DNA of 64,000 nucleotides from Saccharothrix australiensis. GTDB lineage: Bacteria > Actinomycetota > Actinomycetes > Mycobacteriales > Pseudonocardiaceae. The notes beneath the pieces were generated by a model. That model did no database searches. It was given only the letters and a program-made list of their open reading frames with translations, and was not told the origin of the DNA. The translations under genes and the position numbers were made by a program. The DNA lies in assembly GCF_003634935.1 (NCBI RefSeq), contig NZ_RBXO01000001.1, positions 806,001 to 870,000 on the forward strand. Direction: 5' to 3'. How positions within the stretch are numbered: the first letter of the stretch is position 1; every line of letters begins with the position of its first letter. This document shows positions 1-8,014 of this stretch, piece by piece.

Positions 1-449
1 ACCGCATCGAGGACGCGGTGCGCAACGCCAAGGCCGCCGTGGAAGAGGGCATCGTCGCCGGCGGTGGCGTGGCCCTGCTCCAGGCCGCCGAGGCCGCGTT
101 CGCGGGCCTGAAGCTGGAGGGTGACGAGGCGACCGGCGCGAACATCGTCAAGGTCGCCGTCGAGGCCCCGCTGAAGCAGATCGCCGTCAACGCCGGCCTT
201 GAGGGCGGCGTCGTGGTGGAGAAGGTCAAGGGCCTGCCCGTCGGCCACGGCCTCAACGCCGCGACCGGCGCCTACGAGGACCTGCTCGCCGCCGGCGTGC
301 CGGACCCGACCAAGGTGACCCGCTCGGCGCTCCAGAACGCCGCGTCGATCGCCGCCCTGTTCCTGACCACCGAGGCCGTCGTGGCCGACAAGCCGGAGAA
401 GGCGGGCGCTGCTCCCGCCGTCCCGGACGCCGGTGGCATGGACTTCTGA
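1..449 (+). CDS. groEL: 60 kDa chaperonin GroEL, 3' end only
   Basis: Carboxy-terminal part (about 148 residues) of the ATP-driven folding chaperonin. The gene starts outside the window, and the frame begins at base 3. It opens with R-I-E-D-A-V, which includes the Asp equivalent to the ATP-hydrolysis residue of E. coli GroEL, followed by the equatorial motif [13 protein letters not shown]. It ends in G-G-M-D-F. The GGM-type tail, rather than a His-rich one, fits the housekeeping paralogue of actinobacteria. A strong hairpin follows 22 bases after the stop, so transcription probably ends there. Confidence 0.97.
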   Translation, partial: RIEDAVRNAKAAVEEGIVAGGGVALLQAAEAAFAGLKLEGDEATGANIVKVAVEAPLKQIAVNAGLEGGVVVEKVKGLPVGHGLNAATGAYEDLLAAGVPDPTKVTRSALQNAASIAALFLTTEAVVADKPEKAGAAPAVPDAGGMDF

Positions 450-470
450 CAGTCGCACCACCACACCTGG

Positions 471-498
471 AGGCCCGGTCCGCTGCGGACCGGGCCTT
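471..498 (+). terminator. Terminator of groEL
   Basis: A perfect 12-bp GC-rich stem (471-482 with 486-497) with a 3-base loop starts 22 bases after the groEL stop. There is no U-tract, as is common in high-GC actinomycetes. Confidence 0.75.
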
Positions 499-572
499 CC
501 GGCTGTCCGGGGTCCTCCCGGACCTCGTGGCCGCGCCTCCGGGCCCGGTGTTCCGGGTGGCCTGGTGGGGCC

Positions 573-690
573 GGGCGGCCAGGTCGAACGGCTCGGCCGG
601 GCCAGGCCGGGCGGCTTGATCGGGTGGCTCGGTCGGGCCGGGCCGGGCGGCTCGGTCGGGCGGCTTGGCCGGACTCGGCCGGGCGGCCCG
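573..690. repeat. 36-bp tandem repeat, 3.3 copies
   Basis: Three consecutive 36-bp units (573-608, 609-644, 645-680), each starting GGGCGGC and ending in GGCC, plus the start of a fourth. The rest of the 450-1010 gap between groEL and the convergent ECF pair shows no credible gene. The unit length is a multiple of three, so several frames stay open through the array and give Gly/Arg- or Pro/Ala-rich conceptual peptides. I regard these as artefacts. Confidence 0.8.
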
Positions 691-1010
691 CTCATCAGGG
701 CTGTGCGCACTGGCGGGCCGGCGTGACCCGGTCGGTTGGAACCGCTCGGTCGCGCCGGGAGGGCAAGAGCGGTTCACCCGACGGGCGGACCGGGCGGTCG
801 GTGGCCGCCGCGGGCGGGGTCCGCGAACGGAAGCGAGGCCCCGCGCCCCCTCGACCGGCCTGCGGAGTGGCCGGAACGGGAGGGCTCGGGGCCTCGCCTC
901 GGGTACGTGCCGCGGTGCGGATCACCGGTGGGCGCGCGAGCCTGGGTCAGCGCGGTCGGGCGCTGGTCGGTCGGCGTCGGACGGTCCACGGTCGGACGCC
1001 GGGGTGCGCG

Positions 1011-1496
1011 CTACAGCATGATCGTCGGTGTCACCACGGTGCGTCCGGGTTCGCCGCGGGAGTTCACCAGGTGCACCACGATCTGCGTGGTGCCCGTGGG
1101 CACGTCCGCCAGCACGAACCGACCGCCGTCGTCGGCCTTCGTGGTGCTCGACTCGTGCTCGGCCACCCGCACCTCGACGGTGTGCTCGCCGGCGGGCACC
1201 AGCCAGCCGTCGATGCGGTGCCGCGCGCCGCTCGGGGTGAAGTTGACCATCAGGGTCAGGTTGTCCACCGTGAACGTGATGGTGCCGGGGTTGCCGCCGC
1301 GCACGCCGGCGAACGAGCCCGCCCGTTCCCAGCGGGCCACCTCCACGTCCAGGTTCTCCAGGGCCACCGCGAACTGGATGCGTTCGACCAGCCCCACCGG
1401 CGGCGCGTCCAGTTCGTACACCAACCGGTTCAGCTCGGTGAGGACAGCGGTGTCCTCTTGGCCTCTGCGGTCATCGCGCGGGTCGATGTCGTTCAC
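1011..1496 (-). CDS. Conserved hypothetical protein co-transcribed with an ECF sigma factor
   Basis: A 161-residue protein with no signal peptide or membrane segment. The GTG start at 1496 overlaps the sigma-factor stop by 4 bases (GTGA), and a GGAGGA ribosome site lies just upstream, so the two are translationally coupled. The C-terminal 70 residues look like a beta-sandwich of the carboxypeptidase-regulatory type (G-E-H-T-V-E-V-R-V, then D-G-G-R-F-V-L-A-D-V-P-T-G). The N-terminal half is acidic and helical. No anti-sigma motif (zinc-binding HxxxCxxC or a membrane helix) is visible. A role with the sigma factor is inferred only from the coupling. Confidence 0.8.
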   Translation of the reverse strand: MNDIDPRDDRRGQEDTAVLTELNRLVYELDAPPVGLVERIQFAVALENLDVEVARWERAGSFAGVRGGNPGTITFTVDNLTLMVNFTPSGARHRIDGWLVPAGEHTVEVRVAEHESSTTKADDGGRFVLADVPTGTTQIVVHLVNSRGEPGRTVVTPTIML

Positions 1497-2098
1497 CGCG
1501 ATCCTCCTTCCGCGTCGAGATGCGTGCGCAGCATGGTCAGGCACCGGCCCCTGGTCGGGCCGATGCTGCCGCGTGGCATGGACAGTGCTTCGGCGACCGC
1601 GCGGTACTCCGCCCGCCCGGCCAGCACGGTGAGTCGCAGGAGCTCCTGGCACTTCTGCGACAGGCGGCCGAAGGCCCGCCACAACCGGTGGTCCCGGTCG
1701 TCGACCAGGGCGGCGTCCTCGGGCAACCCGTACTCGCTCTCCAACTGCTCCGCCAGTTCGTCGGACAGCGCTGCTTCCCGACGGGCGGGTGTCCAGGTGC
1801 GCTGGGCTTCGCGGCGCGTCGCCACGACGAGCCACCCCGCCAGCGCGCGGGGTTCGATCAGGCGGTCGAGGTGGCGCAGCAGGGCGAGCCAGACCGTCTG
1901 CACCACGTCCTCCGCGGTGCTGCGGTCCAGCCCGTGCCCCCTGGCCACGTGCCACACCAGGGGCGTCAGATCCGCCACCAGCACGTCCAGCGCCCTGCGG
2001 TCGCCGTCGCGGGCGGCGACGACGCAGGCCGCGTGCCGATCCGTCCCGTCCAGGCCCTCCCACGGTGGGCGCTCACCGGCCGTGCGCAGATCTCCCAC
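1493..2098 (-). CDS. ECF-family RNA polymerase sigma factor
   Basis: A 201-residue extracytoplasmic-function sigma factor. Region 2 is seen at about residues 35-100 (A-E-D-V-V-Q-T-V-W, then W-L-V-V-A-T-R-R-E). Region 4, with its helix-turn-helix, is at about residues 145-195 (L-S-Q-K-C-Q-E-L-L-R-L and A-E-A-L-S-M-P-R-G-S-I-G-P-T-R). GTG start at 2098 behind a strong GAGGAGGAGGTGA ribosome site. The second gene of the operon is the beta-sandwich protein, not a recognisable anti-sigma factor, so the control mechanism is unknown. Confidence 0.93.
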   Translation of the reverse strand: MGDLRTAGERPPWEGLDGTDRHAACVVAARDGDRRALDVLVADLTPLVWHVARGHGLDRSTAEDVVQTVWLALLRHLDRLIEPRALAGWLVVATRREAQRTWTPARREAALSDELAEQLESEYGLPEDAALVDDRDHRLWRAFGRLSQKCQELLRLTVLAGRAEYRAVAEALSMPRGSIGPTRGRCLTMLRTHLDAEGGSR

Positions 2099-2861
2099 GT
2101 CGTCACCTCCTCCTCGACTTCCCCCAGCCGTAGCTGATCGTCACACACCATCGTCCGCCCCGCGGCGGCGGTCCGCGATGCCCCCCTCGCATCGCGGACC
2201 GCCCTTCCTTCACCACGGGCGGCGACCGATCGACACCCCTCGAAGCCGACCGGGCACCGCCCCCTCCCCCGAAGTGGTCAGTGGGACGACGGTGTGCGGT
2301 GGTCGTCGGTGTGCTCCGGCTCGGCTCTCACGAGTCCTCCTGGGTCGAGGTCCGGTCATGAGTTAAGGAGCGGGTAGTTCCGCGGTGGATACACACCCCG
2401 TCGTTAACAGTTCACCGTCCGCGAAGAAGTGGGGTGTTCCCGCAGCTCACGGTGCCTGTTGTGGATCACGTTCACAGAGGTCGGCGGTGTCGCGCGAGCG
2501 GGTGGGCGAGGTCGCTCGCCCGGTTCCCGGCCGGCCGCTCGGCCGTGCGGTCGCCCGGCACCGCGCCGGTCGAGCCACGGCCGGGTCCGGTCGCCGGCGT
2601 CGTCGGGTCCGGCCCGCGACCGCTCGCCGACCCGGTGCACCGCCGTCCGCCGGTGTCGCGGCGCGTGGTCGATCGAGCGCGCCACGTGCGGTGCCCGTGT
2701 CGCCGCGCGACCGGCCGATCGAGGGGCGTCGGGTGGCGGCCGGGCCCGCCGGTGGGCGCACCGCGAGGTTCGTCGCGTTCGCGGCGGGTCCCGCGCGGGA
2801 CGCCGGGGCGTGGGCACGTGGCCGGCGGACCGGGACGAGCCGGGCCGTTATGGTCCGGGCC
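2099..2861. other. 763-bp gene-free intergenic region
   Basis: A divergent region between the ECF sigma operon and cutC. It must hold the sigma promoter on the left. The open frames here have poor composition for genes, and the apparent 5' extension of the cutC frame to 2385 is not supported. A TATGGT box at 2849-2854, seven bases before the cutC ATG, is a likely leaderless promoter. Nothing else was recognised. Confidence 0.6.
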
Positions 2862-3515
2862 ATGCTTGAGGTCATCGCTCTCGACGCGGACGACGCCGTC
2901 GCCGCCCAGGCCGGTGGAGCGCACCGGCTCGAACTCGTCACCGACATGGCCGCCGACGGCCTGACGCCCCCGCCCGCGCTCGTGCGCGACGTGCTGGGCG
3001 CCACCGACCTGCCGGTCCGCGTGATGCTGCGCGACGCGCCGGGGTTCGCGCCCGGCTCGCTCGACGGCCTGCGCCGGGACGCGGCGGCGCTGCGCGAGGC
3101 GGGCGCGTCGGAGTTCGTGCTGGGCTTCCTGGACGCGGACGACTGGGTCGACGAGGCCGCGTGCCGCGCCGTGCTGGCCGAGCTGGACGGCTGCCGCTGG
3201 ACCTTCCACCGCGCGCTGGACCACTCCGCCGACCCCGAAGCGGCGTGGGGCGTGGTCGCGGGGCTGGGCTGCGACACGGTGCTCGCGTCCGGCTCACCGC
3301 GCGGTGTCGCGGACGGCTTCGCCGTGCTGGAGCGGCTCGCGGCCCGGCAGGACGAGGTGGCGCTCCTGGTCGGCGGCGGCCTGAAGCCGGAGCAGGTGGC
3401 ACCGCTGAAGGCCGTCGGGGTGACCGGCTTCCACGTCGGGAGCGCGGTTCGACCCGGCGGGTGGGACGCTCCACTCTCCGTCGAAGCGGTCCAGACCTGG
3501 GCGAATCTGGTCTAG
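2862..3515 (+). CDS. cutC: CutC family (copper homeostasis) TIM-barrel protein
   Basis: A 217-residue cytoplasmic protein of the CutC family. The N-terminus L-E-V-I-A-L-D-A-D-D-A with A-G-G-A-H-R-L-E-L-V is the family hallmark, followed by D-G-L-T-P-P, F-H-R-A-L-D and the closing barrel strand G-F-H-V-G-S-A-V. The link to copper is historical and the biochemical activity is unsettled. I chose the ATG at 2862 because family homology starts there and a TATGGT -10 box lies seven bases upstream; longer starts add only low-complexity sequence. Its TAG stop lies inside a DasR-like operator serving the next operon. Confidence 0.9.
   Translation: MLEVIALDADDAVAAQAGGAHRLELVTDMAADGLTPPPALVRDVLGATDLPVRVMLRDAPGFAPGSLDGLRRDAAALREAGASEFVLGFLDADDWVDEAACRAVLAELDGCRWTFHRALDHSADPEAAWGVVAGLGCDTVLASGSPRGVADGFAVLERLAARQDEVALLVGGGLKPEQVAPLKAVGVTGFHVGSAVRPGGWDAPLSVEAVQTWANLV
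3485..3500. promoter_or_regulatory. Secondary DasR-like (dre) operator, within cutC
   Basis: GGTCCAGACC at 3488-3497 differs by one base from the perfect core GGTCTAGACC found 21 bp further on. About 12 of 16 positions match the Streptomyces dre consensus A(G/C)TGGTCTAGACCA(G/C)T as I recall it. It lies in codons near the end of cutC. The two-helical-turn spacing suggests cooperative binding, which is inference. Confidence 0.5.
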
Positions 3516-3521
3516 ACCGGT
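3506..3521. promoter_or_regulatory. DasR-like (dre) operator of the chitobiose-uptake operon
   Basis: Contains the uninterrupted palindrome GGTCTAGACC (3509-3518) and 14 of 16 positions of the dre consensus. DasR is the GntR-family regulator that senses glucosamine-6-phosphate and represses dasABC in Streptomyces. The site lies about 90 bp upstream of the lipoprotein start, and the cutC stop codon TAG (3513-3515) forms its centre. No dasR gene is in the window. Confidence 0.8.
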
Positions 3522-3547
3522 TGGCGATTCGGACACTAGCATCCCCG

Positions 3548-3584
3548 TTGCTTCCCATGAAATAGCCGTTGCATAAGACGCAAC
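3548..3584 (+). promoter_or_regulatory. Candidate promoter and inverted repeat before the das operon
   Basis: A possible -35 TTGCTT (3548-3553) and -10 CATAAG (3572-3577) with an 18-bp spacer. An inverted repeat GTTGC-N7-GCAAC (3568-3584) covers the -10 and could be a second operator, for example of a LacI-type protein. The match to a promoter consensus is weak. Confidence 0.35.
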
Positions 3585-3606
3585 ATTGCTGGAGGGGGTT
3601 CGGAAG

Positions 3607-4911
3607 ATGCGGGTATCCAAGAGGGTGGCCTCCGTGGCGGCTGGCCTTGCCGTCACGGTGGTCGCCGGGGCCGGGCTTTCCGGGTGCGCCCCGGTCCAGT
3701 CCGGTCCCGCCGCGACCGGTGCCGATCAGCAGACCGGGCAATTGCGGGTCTGGCTGTTCGACGAGGTCAACCGGGGCCCCAAGGAAGCCGTCGTCAAGGA
3801 AGCGGTCACCGAGTTCGAGAAGGCCCACCAGGGCGTGACGGTGGACGTGCAGTACATCCAGGTGCAGACGCGCGCGGAGCGGTTCAAGGCCGCCTTCAGC
3901 GACCCGAAGAGCGCGCCGGACGTCGCCGAGTTCGGCAACACCGACCTCGCGGGCTACGTCGCGGGCGGCGGGTTCGCCGAGCTGGACCTCGGCTCGTGGG
4001 CCGAGGGGAAGGACCTGCTGCCGAGCGTGCTGGACACCGCCAAGGTGGACGGCAAGACCTACGGCGTGCCGTGGTACGTCGGCATCCGCGCGCTCTACTA
4101 CCGCACGGACGTGTTCGCCGAACTCGGCCTGAAGCCCCCGACGACGCTCGACGAGATCGCGCCGCTCGCGCGGCAGATCCGCGCCGCCAAGCCGGACCTC
4201 CTCGGCATCTCCGCCGGCGGCAAGTACACCTACGGCGCGCTGCCGTTCGTGTGGGCCAACGGCGGCGACATCGCGCGCAAGGACGGCGACAAGTACGTCT
4301 CCGCCATCGAGACCGCCGAGGCGAAGAACGGCCTGCGCCAGTACACGGAACTGATCGCGGACGACATCTGCCCGCCGGCGCAGTGCGCGGCCAACGGCGG
4401 TGACGCGAGCGTCGAGGCGTTCCGCGCGGGCAAGGCCGCGATGACCATCGGCGGCGACTTCAACCGCAAGTCGGTCGACGCCTCCACGGCCGCCGGCAAG
4501 TACGGCATCGTCCCGCTGCCCGGCAAGACCGCCGGCTCGGTCGCGCCCGCGTTCGCCGGCGGCAACCTGCTCGGCGTGCTGAAGGGCACGGAGCGCAAGA
4601 CGCTGGCCAACGACTTCCTCAAGCTGCTCGGCGGCAAGCAGTACCAGCGCAAGATGTTCGACGCGATGGGCAACATGCCGGTCTTCAGCGACGTGCAGGC
4701 CGACGTCGCCAAGTCCACCCCGGCCGTCGAGCCGTTCATCAAGACGCTCGAAGCGGGCACCAAGTTCGTGCCGGTGACGCCGAACTGGGCGAAGGTCGAC
4801 GCGCAGGGCGTGCTGCCGAACCTCCTCCAGGAGGTCGCGGCGGGCGGCAGCGACCTGGACGCCGCGGCCAAGAAGGCGGCCGATGCGATGAATGCGGCGT
4901 TCGCTTCATGA
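3607..4911 (+). CDS. dasA: Sugar ABC transporter substrate-binding lipoprotein (DasA-type)
   Basis: A 434-residue family-1 extracellular sugar-binding protein. The signal peptide ends in the lipobox L-S-G-C with Cys27 as the lipidation site. The mature part shows the family pattern (W-L-F-D-E-V, A-P-D-V-A-E-F, G-V-P-W-Y-V-G-I-R-A-L-Y-Y-R-T-D-V-F, N-G-G-D-I, F-A-G-G-N-L-L-G-V). The start at 3607 follows a GGAGGG ribosome site by about 10 bases; the frame also opens at 3586, but that would overlap the ribosome site. It is the first gene of a tight four-gene operon under a DasR-like operator. The expected ligand is N,N'-diacetylchitobiose or a related GlcNAc oligomer, inferred from the operator and the GH20 gene. 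Confidence 0.9.
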   Translation: MRVSKRVASVAAGLAVTVVAGAGLSGCAPVQSGPAATGADQQTGQLRVWLFDEVNRGPKEAVVKEAVTEFEKAHQGVTVDVQYIQVQTRAERFKAAFSDPKSAPDVAEFGNTDLAGYVAGGGFAELDLGSWAEGKDLLPSVLDTAKVDGKTYGVPWYVGIRALYYRTDVFAELGLKPPTTLDEIAPLARQIRAAKPDLLGISAGGKYTYGALPFVWANGGDIARKDGDKYVSAIETAEAKNGLRQYTELIADDICPPAQCAANGGDASVEAFRAGKAAMTIGGDFNRKSVDASTAAGKYGIVPLPGKTAGSVAPAFAGGNLLGVLKGTERKTLANDFLKLLGGKQYQRKMFDAMGNMPVFSDVQADVAKSTPAVEPFIKTLEAGTKFVPVTPNWAKVDAQGVLPNLLQEVAAGGSDLDAAAKKAADAMNAAFAS

Positions 4912-5798
4912 TGCGTGCCACCAAGGGTGACGGGCGGATCGCCTACGCCTACCTCGCCCCGGCGCTGCTGGTGCTCGTCGGCCTCATGGGCTACCCGATC
5001 TACCAGCTCGTGCTGATCTCCCTGTACGACTACGGCCAGGAGCAGGTCAGCGGCGGCGCGCCGCTGACCTTCCTGGGTTTGCAGAACTACGCGACCCTGC
5101 TGTCGGACGCCAAGTTCTGGACGGTGCTCGGGCAGACCGTCGGGTTCGCCGCGGTGTGCGTGCTCGGGACCCTGCTGGTCGGCGGCGCGCTCGCCGTGCT
5201 GGCCACCAGGGTCCGCACCTGGGCGCGGACGCTGCTGTTCCTGGCCGCGCTCGGCGCCTGGGCCACCCCGACGGTCGCCGGGTCCACCATCTGGCTGTTC
5301 CTGTTCGACGCGAACTTCGGGTTCGTCAACGAGCTGCTCGGCAGCACCGGGTTCTCCTGGACCTACGACCGGTGGCTGGCGTTCGGGCTCGTGGCGGCGC
5401 AGGTGATCTGGTGCTCGTTCCCGTTCGTCATGGTGACGCTCTACGCGGGCATCAAGGCGATTCCGGGCGAGGTGCTGGAGGCCGCCGCGCTGGACGGCGC
5501 GTCCGCGCTGCGCACCGCGCGGTCGGTGATCCTGCCGCTGCTGCGGCCCCTGCTGATCGTCGTGACCATCCAGTCGATCATCTGGGACTTCAAGGTGTTC
5601 ACCCAGATCTACATCATGACCAACGGCGGCGGCATCGCCGGGCGGAACCTCGTGCTGAACGTCTACGCGTACCAGCAGGCGTTCGCCGCCTCGGAGTACG
5701 GGTTGGGCGCGACGATCGGCGTGGTGATGACGGCGCTGCTGCTGGTCATCACGCTCGGGTACCTCCGCGCGCTGCGCAAGTCGGGGGAGGCGCTGTGA
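4908..5798 (+). CDS. dasB: Sugar ABC transporter permease 1 (DasB-type)
   Basis: A 296-residue inner-membrane permease of the MalF type with about six hydrophobic segments. The coupling (EAA) loop is E-V-L-E-A-A-A-L-D-G-A-S at about residues 189-200. It starts at the ATGATG overlapping the dasA stop (4 bases) and ends in a 4-base overlap with the next permease. No ATPase gene is present. In Streptomyces such sugar transporters share the ATPase MsiK, so an MsiK-like protein elsewhere in the genome is expected. Confidence 0.93.
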   Translation: MMRATKGDGRIAYAYLAPALLVLVGLMGYPIYQLVLISLYDYGQEQVSGGAPLTFLGLQNYATLLSDAKFWTVLGQTVGFAAVCVLGTLLVGGALAVLATRVRTWARTLLFLAALGAWATPTVAGSTIWLFLFDANFGFVNELLGSTGFSWTYDRWLAFGLVAAQVIWCSFPFVMVTLYAGIKAIPGEVLEAAALDGASALRTARSVILPLLRPLLIVVTIQSIIWDFKVFTQIYIMTNGGGIAGRNLVLNVYAYQQAFAASEYGLGATIGVVMTALLLVITLGYLRALRKSGEAL

Positions 5799-6625
5799 GG
5801 CGGCGTATCGCCGAGGTCGTCACCGTGCTGATCGCCGGTGTGGTGGCGTTCCCGCTGTACTGGATGGTGCTGACGGCGCTGAAGCCCGAGTCCGAGGTCA
5901 TCTCCGCGGATCCCCGGCCCTGGACGCTCGCGCCGACGCTCGACAGCTTCGTGCGCGCGCTGACCGTGCAGAGCTTCGGCCGGTACCTGGTGAACAGCCT
6001 CGTGGTGGCGGTCATCGTGGTGCTGTTCAGCATGGTGATCTCGTTCCTGGCGGCCACCGCGCTGACCAGGTTCCGGTTCCGCAGCCGGACCACGCTGCTG
6101 ATCATGCTGCTGATCGTGCAGATGGTGCCGGTGGAGGCGCTGACGATCCCGCTGTTCTTCATGATGAAGTCGGTGCGGGACGTCGTGCCGGTGTTCGGCC
6201 TGAACCACCTGGGCTCGCTGGTGCTGGTGCACCTGGCGTTCAGCCTGCCGTTCGCCATCTGGATGCTGCGCGGGTTCGTCGCCGCCGTGCCGGTGGAGCT
6301 GGAGGAGGCCGCGACGCTCGACGGCGCGTCCCGCTTCCGGTTCCTGTGGCAGGTGCTGTTCCCGCTCGTGGCGCCCGGCCTGGTGGCGACCAGCGTCCTG
6401 TCGTTCATCCACGCGTGGAACGACTTCCTGTTCGCCAAGACGTTCATCATCTCGGCGGCGGAGAACCAGACGCTGCCCCTGGCGCTACAGGTGTTCGTCA
6501 AGCCCGACCAGAACGACTGGGGCGCGATCATGGCGGGGTCGACGCTGATGACGATCCCGGTGCTGGTGTTCTTCATCCTGGTACAGCGGCGTCTCGTCGC
6601 GGGACTTGCGGGAGCGGTGAAGTAG
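5795..6625 (+). CDS. dasC: Sugar ABC transporter permease 2 (DasC-type)
   Basis: A 276-residue MalG-type permease. The GTG start at 5795 overlaps the upstream stop (GTGA) and has GGGGGAGG in the preceding bases as its ribosome site. The N-terminal membrane segment carries F-P-L-Y-W-M-V-L-T-A-L-K-P, and the EAA loop is E-L-E-E-A-A-T-L-D-G-A-S. The C-terminus V-Q-R-R-L-V-A-G-L-A-G-A-V-K is typical of MalG-like subunits. It forms the membrane channel with the preceding permease. Confidence 0.93.
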   Translation: MRRRIAEVVTVLIAGVVAFPLYWMVLTALKPESEVISADPRPWTLAPTLDSFVRALTVQSFGRYLVNSLVVAVIVVLFSMVISFLAATALTRFRFRSRTTLLIMLLIVQMVPVEALTIPLFFMMKSVRDVVPVFGLNHLGSLVLVHLAFSLPFAIWMLRGFVAAVPVELEEAATLDGASRFRFLWQVLFPLVAPGLVATSVLSFIHAWNDFLFAKTFIISAAENQTLPLALQVFVKPDQNDWGAIMAGSTLMTIPVLVFFILVQRRLVAGLAGAVK

Positions 6626-7980
6626 TGATTCTGCCCAAGCCGGTGTCGTTCACCCGGGGTGACGGCGAGATCGAGTGGGACGGCGCGGTGGACGGCCGGC
6701 TGACGCTGGACGGCCCCCCGGGGTCGTACCGGCTGACCGTCGGCCCCGGCGTGACCGTCGAGGCCGCCGACGAGGCGGGCCTGTTCTACGCCCGCCAGAC
6801 GGTGCGCCAGCTGGCCGGCCCGGACGCGTTCCGGGCCGCGCCCATCCACGACGGACCGGTGCGGCTGCCGGTGTGCGTGGTCGAGGACGCGCCCAGGTTC
6901 GCCTGGCGCGGCCTGATGCTGGACGTGGCGCGGCACTTCCTGCCCAAGCACGAGGTGCTGCGGTACGTCGACCTGCTGGCCGCGCACAAGCTCAACGTGC
7001 TGCACCTGCACCTGACCGACGACCAGGGCTGGCGGTTCGAGTCCCGCAGGTTCCCCCGCCTGCACGAGGTCGGCGGGTGGCGGCCGTCGTCGCGGTACGG
7101 CGACCGGCGCAGCGGCGGCCAGACCGGGCGACCGCACGGCGGCTACTACACGCAGGACGACCTGCGAGAGGTGGTGGCGTACGCGGCGGCCCGGCACGTC
7201 ACGGTCGTGCCGGAGATCGACATCCCCGGCCACAGCCAGGCGGCGATCGCGGCCTACCCGGAGCTCGGGGTGTCCGGCGGCGGCGTGTGGACCGACTGGG
7301 GCGTGAACCCCAACGTCCTCAAGGCCGACGAGGTCACCGTCGACTTCTACCGGCAGGTGTTCGACGAGCTGCTCGACGTCTTCCCGTCCGAGGTCATCGG
7401 CCTGGGCGGGGACGAGGCGGAGAACGGCGACGGGCGGTTCGTGCGGCGGATCGCGCAGCACCTGGTGGACCGGGGCCGGCGACCGCACGGCTGGGACGAG
7501 GTCCTGGCCGCCGGACCGCTGCCGAGCAGCACGGTCATCGCGTCCTGGCGCGGCGAGGAGGGCGGCCTGGCCGCCCTGGACCGCGGCCACGACGTCGTCA
7601 TGTGCCCGGACCGGCACGTCTACCTGGACTACCGCCAGGCCGACGGCCCGGACGAGCCCATCCCGGTCGGGACCGTGCTCAGGTGGGAGGACGTCTACGC
7701 CTACGAGCCGGCGGCGGCGGACCGGGTGCTCGGCGCGCAGGCCAACCTGTGGTCGGAGCACCTCGACTCGCCGCGGCGGGTGGACTACGCGGTCTTCCCC
7801 CGGCTGTGCGCCTTGGCCGAGGTGGCCTGGAGCACCGGCCCCCGTGACGTCGAGGAGTTCCGGACCCGGCTGACCGAGCACCACCTGCCGAGGCTGGACG
7901 CCCTGGGCGTCGAGTACCGGCCCCTGTCCGGTCCCCACCCCTGGCAGAAGCTACCCGGCGTGCCCGGTTTCCCCCGCTAG
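6625..7980 (+). CDS. dasD: GH20 beta-N-acetylhexosaminidase, cytoplasmic (DasD-type)
   Basis: A 451-residue glycoside hydrolase family 20 enzyme that releases terminal N-acetylglucosamine by substrate-assisted catalysis. The catalytic Asp-Glu pair is D263-E264 in L-G-G-D-E-A-E. The barrel signature R-G-L-M-L-D-V-A-R-H-F and L-H-L-H-L-T-D-D-Q-G-W-R precede it, and a small N-terminal alpha/beta domain is present. The GTG start shares one base with the dasC stop (TAGTG). There is no signal peptide, so it should split imported chitobiose inside the cell. The order binding protein-permease-permease-GH20 equals dasABC-dasD of Streptomyces. Confidence 0.92.
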   Translation: MILPKPVSFTRGDGEIEWDGAVDGRLTLDGPPGSYRLTVGPGVTVEAADEAGLFYARQTVRQLAGPDAFRAAPIHDGPVRLPVCVVEDAPRFAWRGLMLDVARHFLPKHEVLRYVDLLAAHKLNVLHLHLTDDQGWRFESRRFPRLHEVGGWRPSSRYGDRRSGGQTGRPHGGYYTQDDLREVVAYAAARHVTVVPEIDIPGHSQAAIAAYPELGVSGGGVWTDWGVNPNVLKADEVTVDFYRQVFDELLDVFPSEVIGLGGDEAENGDGRFVRRIAQHLVDRGRRPHGWDEVLAAGPLPSSTVIASWRGEEGGLAALDRGHDVVMCPDRHVYLDYRQADGPDEPIPVGTVLRWEDVYAYEPAAADRVLGAQANLWSEHLDSPRRVDYAVFPRLCALAEVAWSTGPRDVEEFRTRLTEHHLPRLDALGVEYRPLSGPHPWQKLPGVPGFPR

Positions 7981-8014
7981 GCCGGACAGCGCGGGACGCG
8001 GCCCGGTGCGGGCC

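Noticed and set aside
2464-2480. CRP-like TGTGG...TCACA between the ECF pair and cutC
   Set aside because: The spacing is seven bases rather than six, one half-site has a mismatch, and no promoter could be assigned to it.
2385-2861. Upstream extension of cutC by 159 codons
   Set aside because: The extension is Arg/Gly/Ala-rich without homology. Family homology and a leaderless -10 box both fix the start at 2862.
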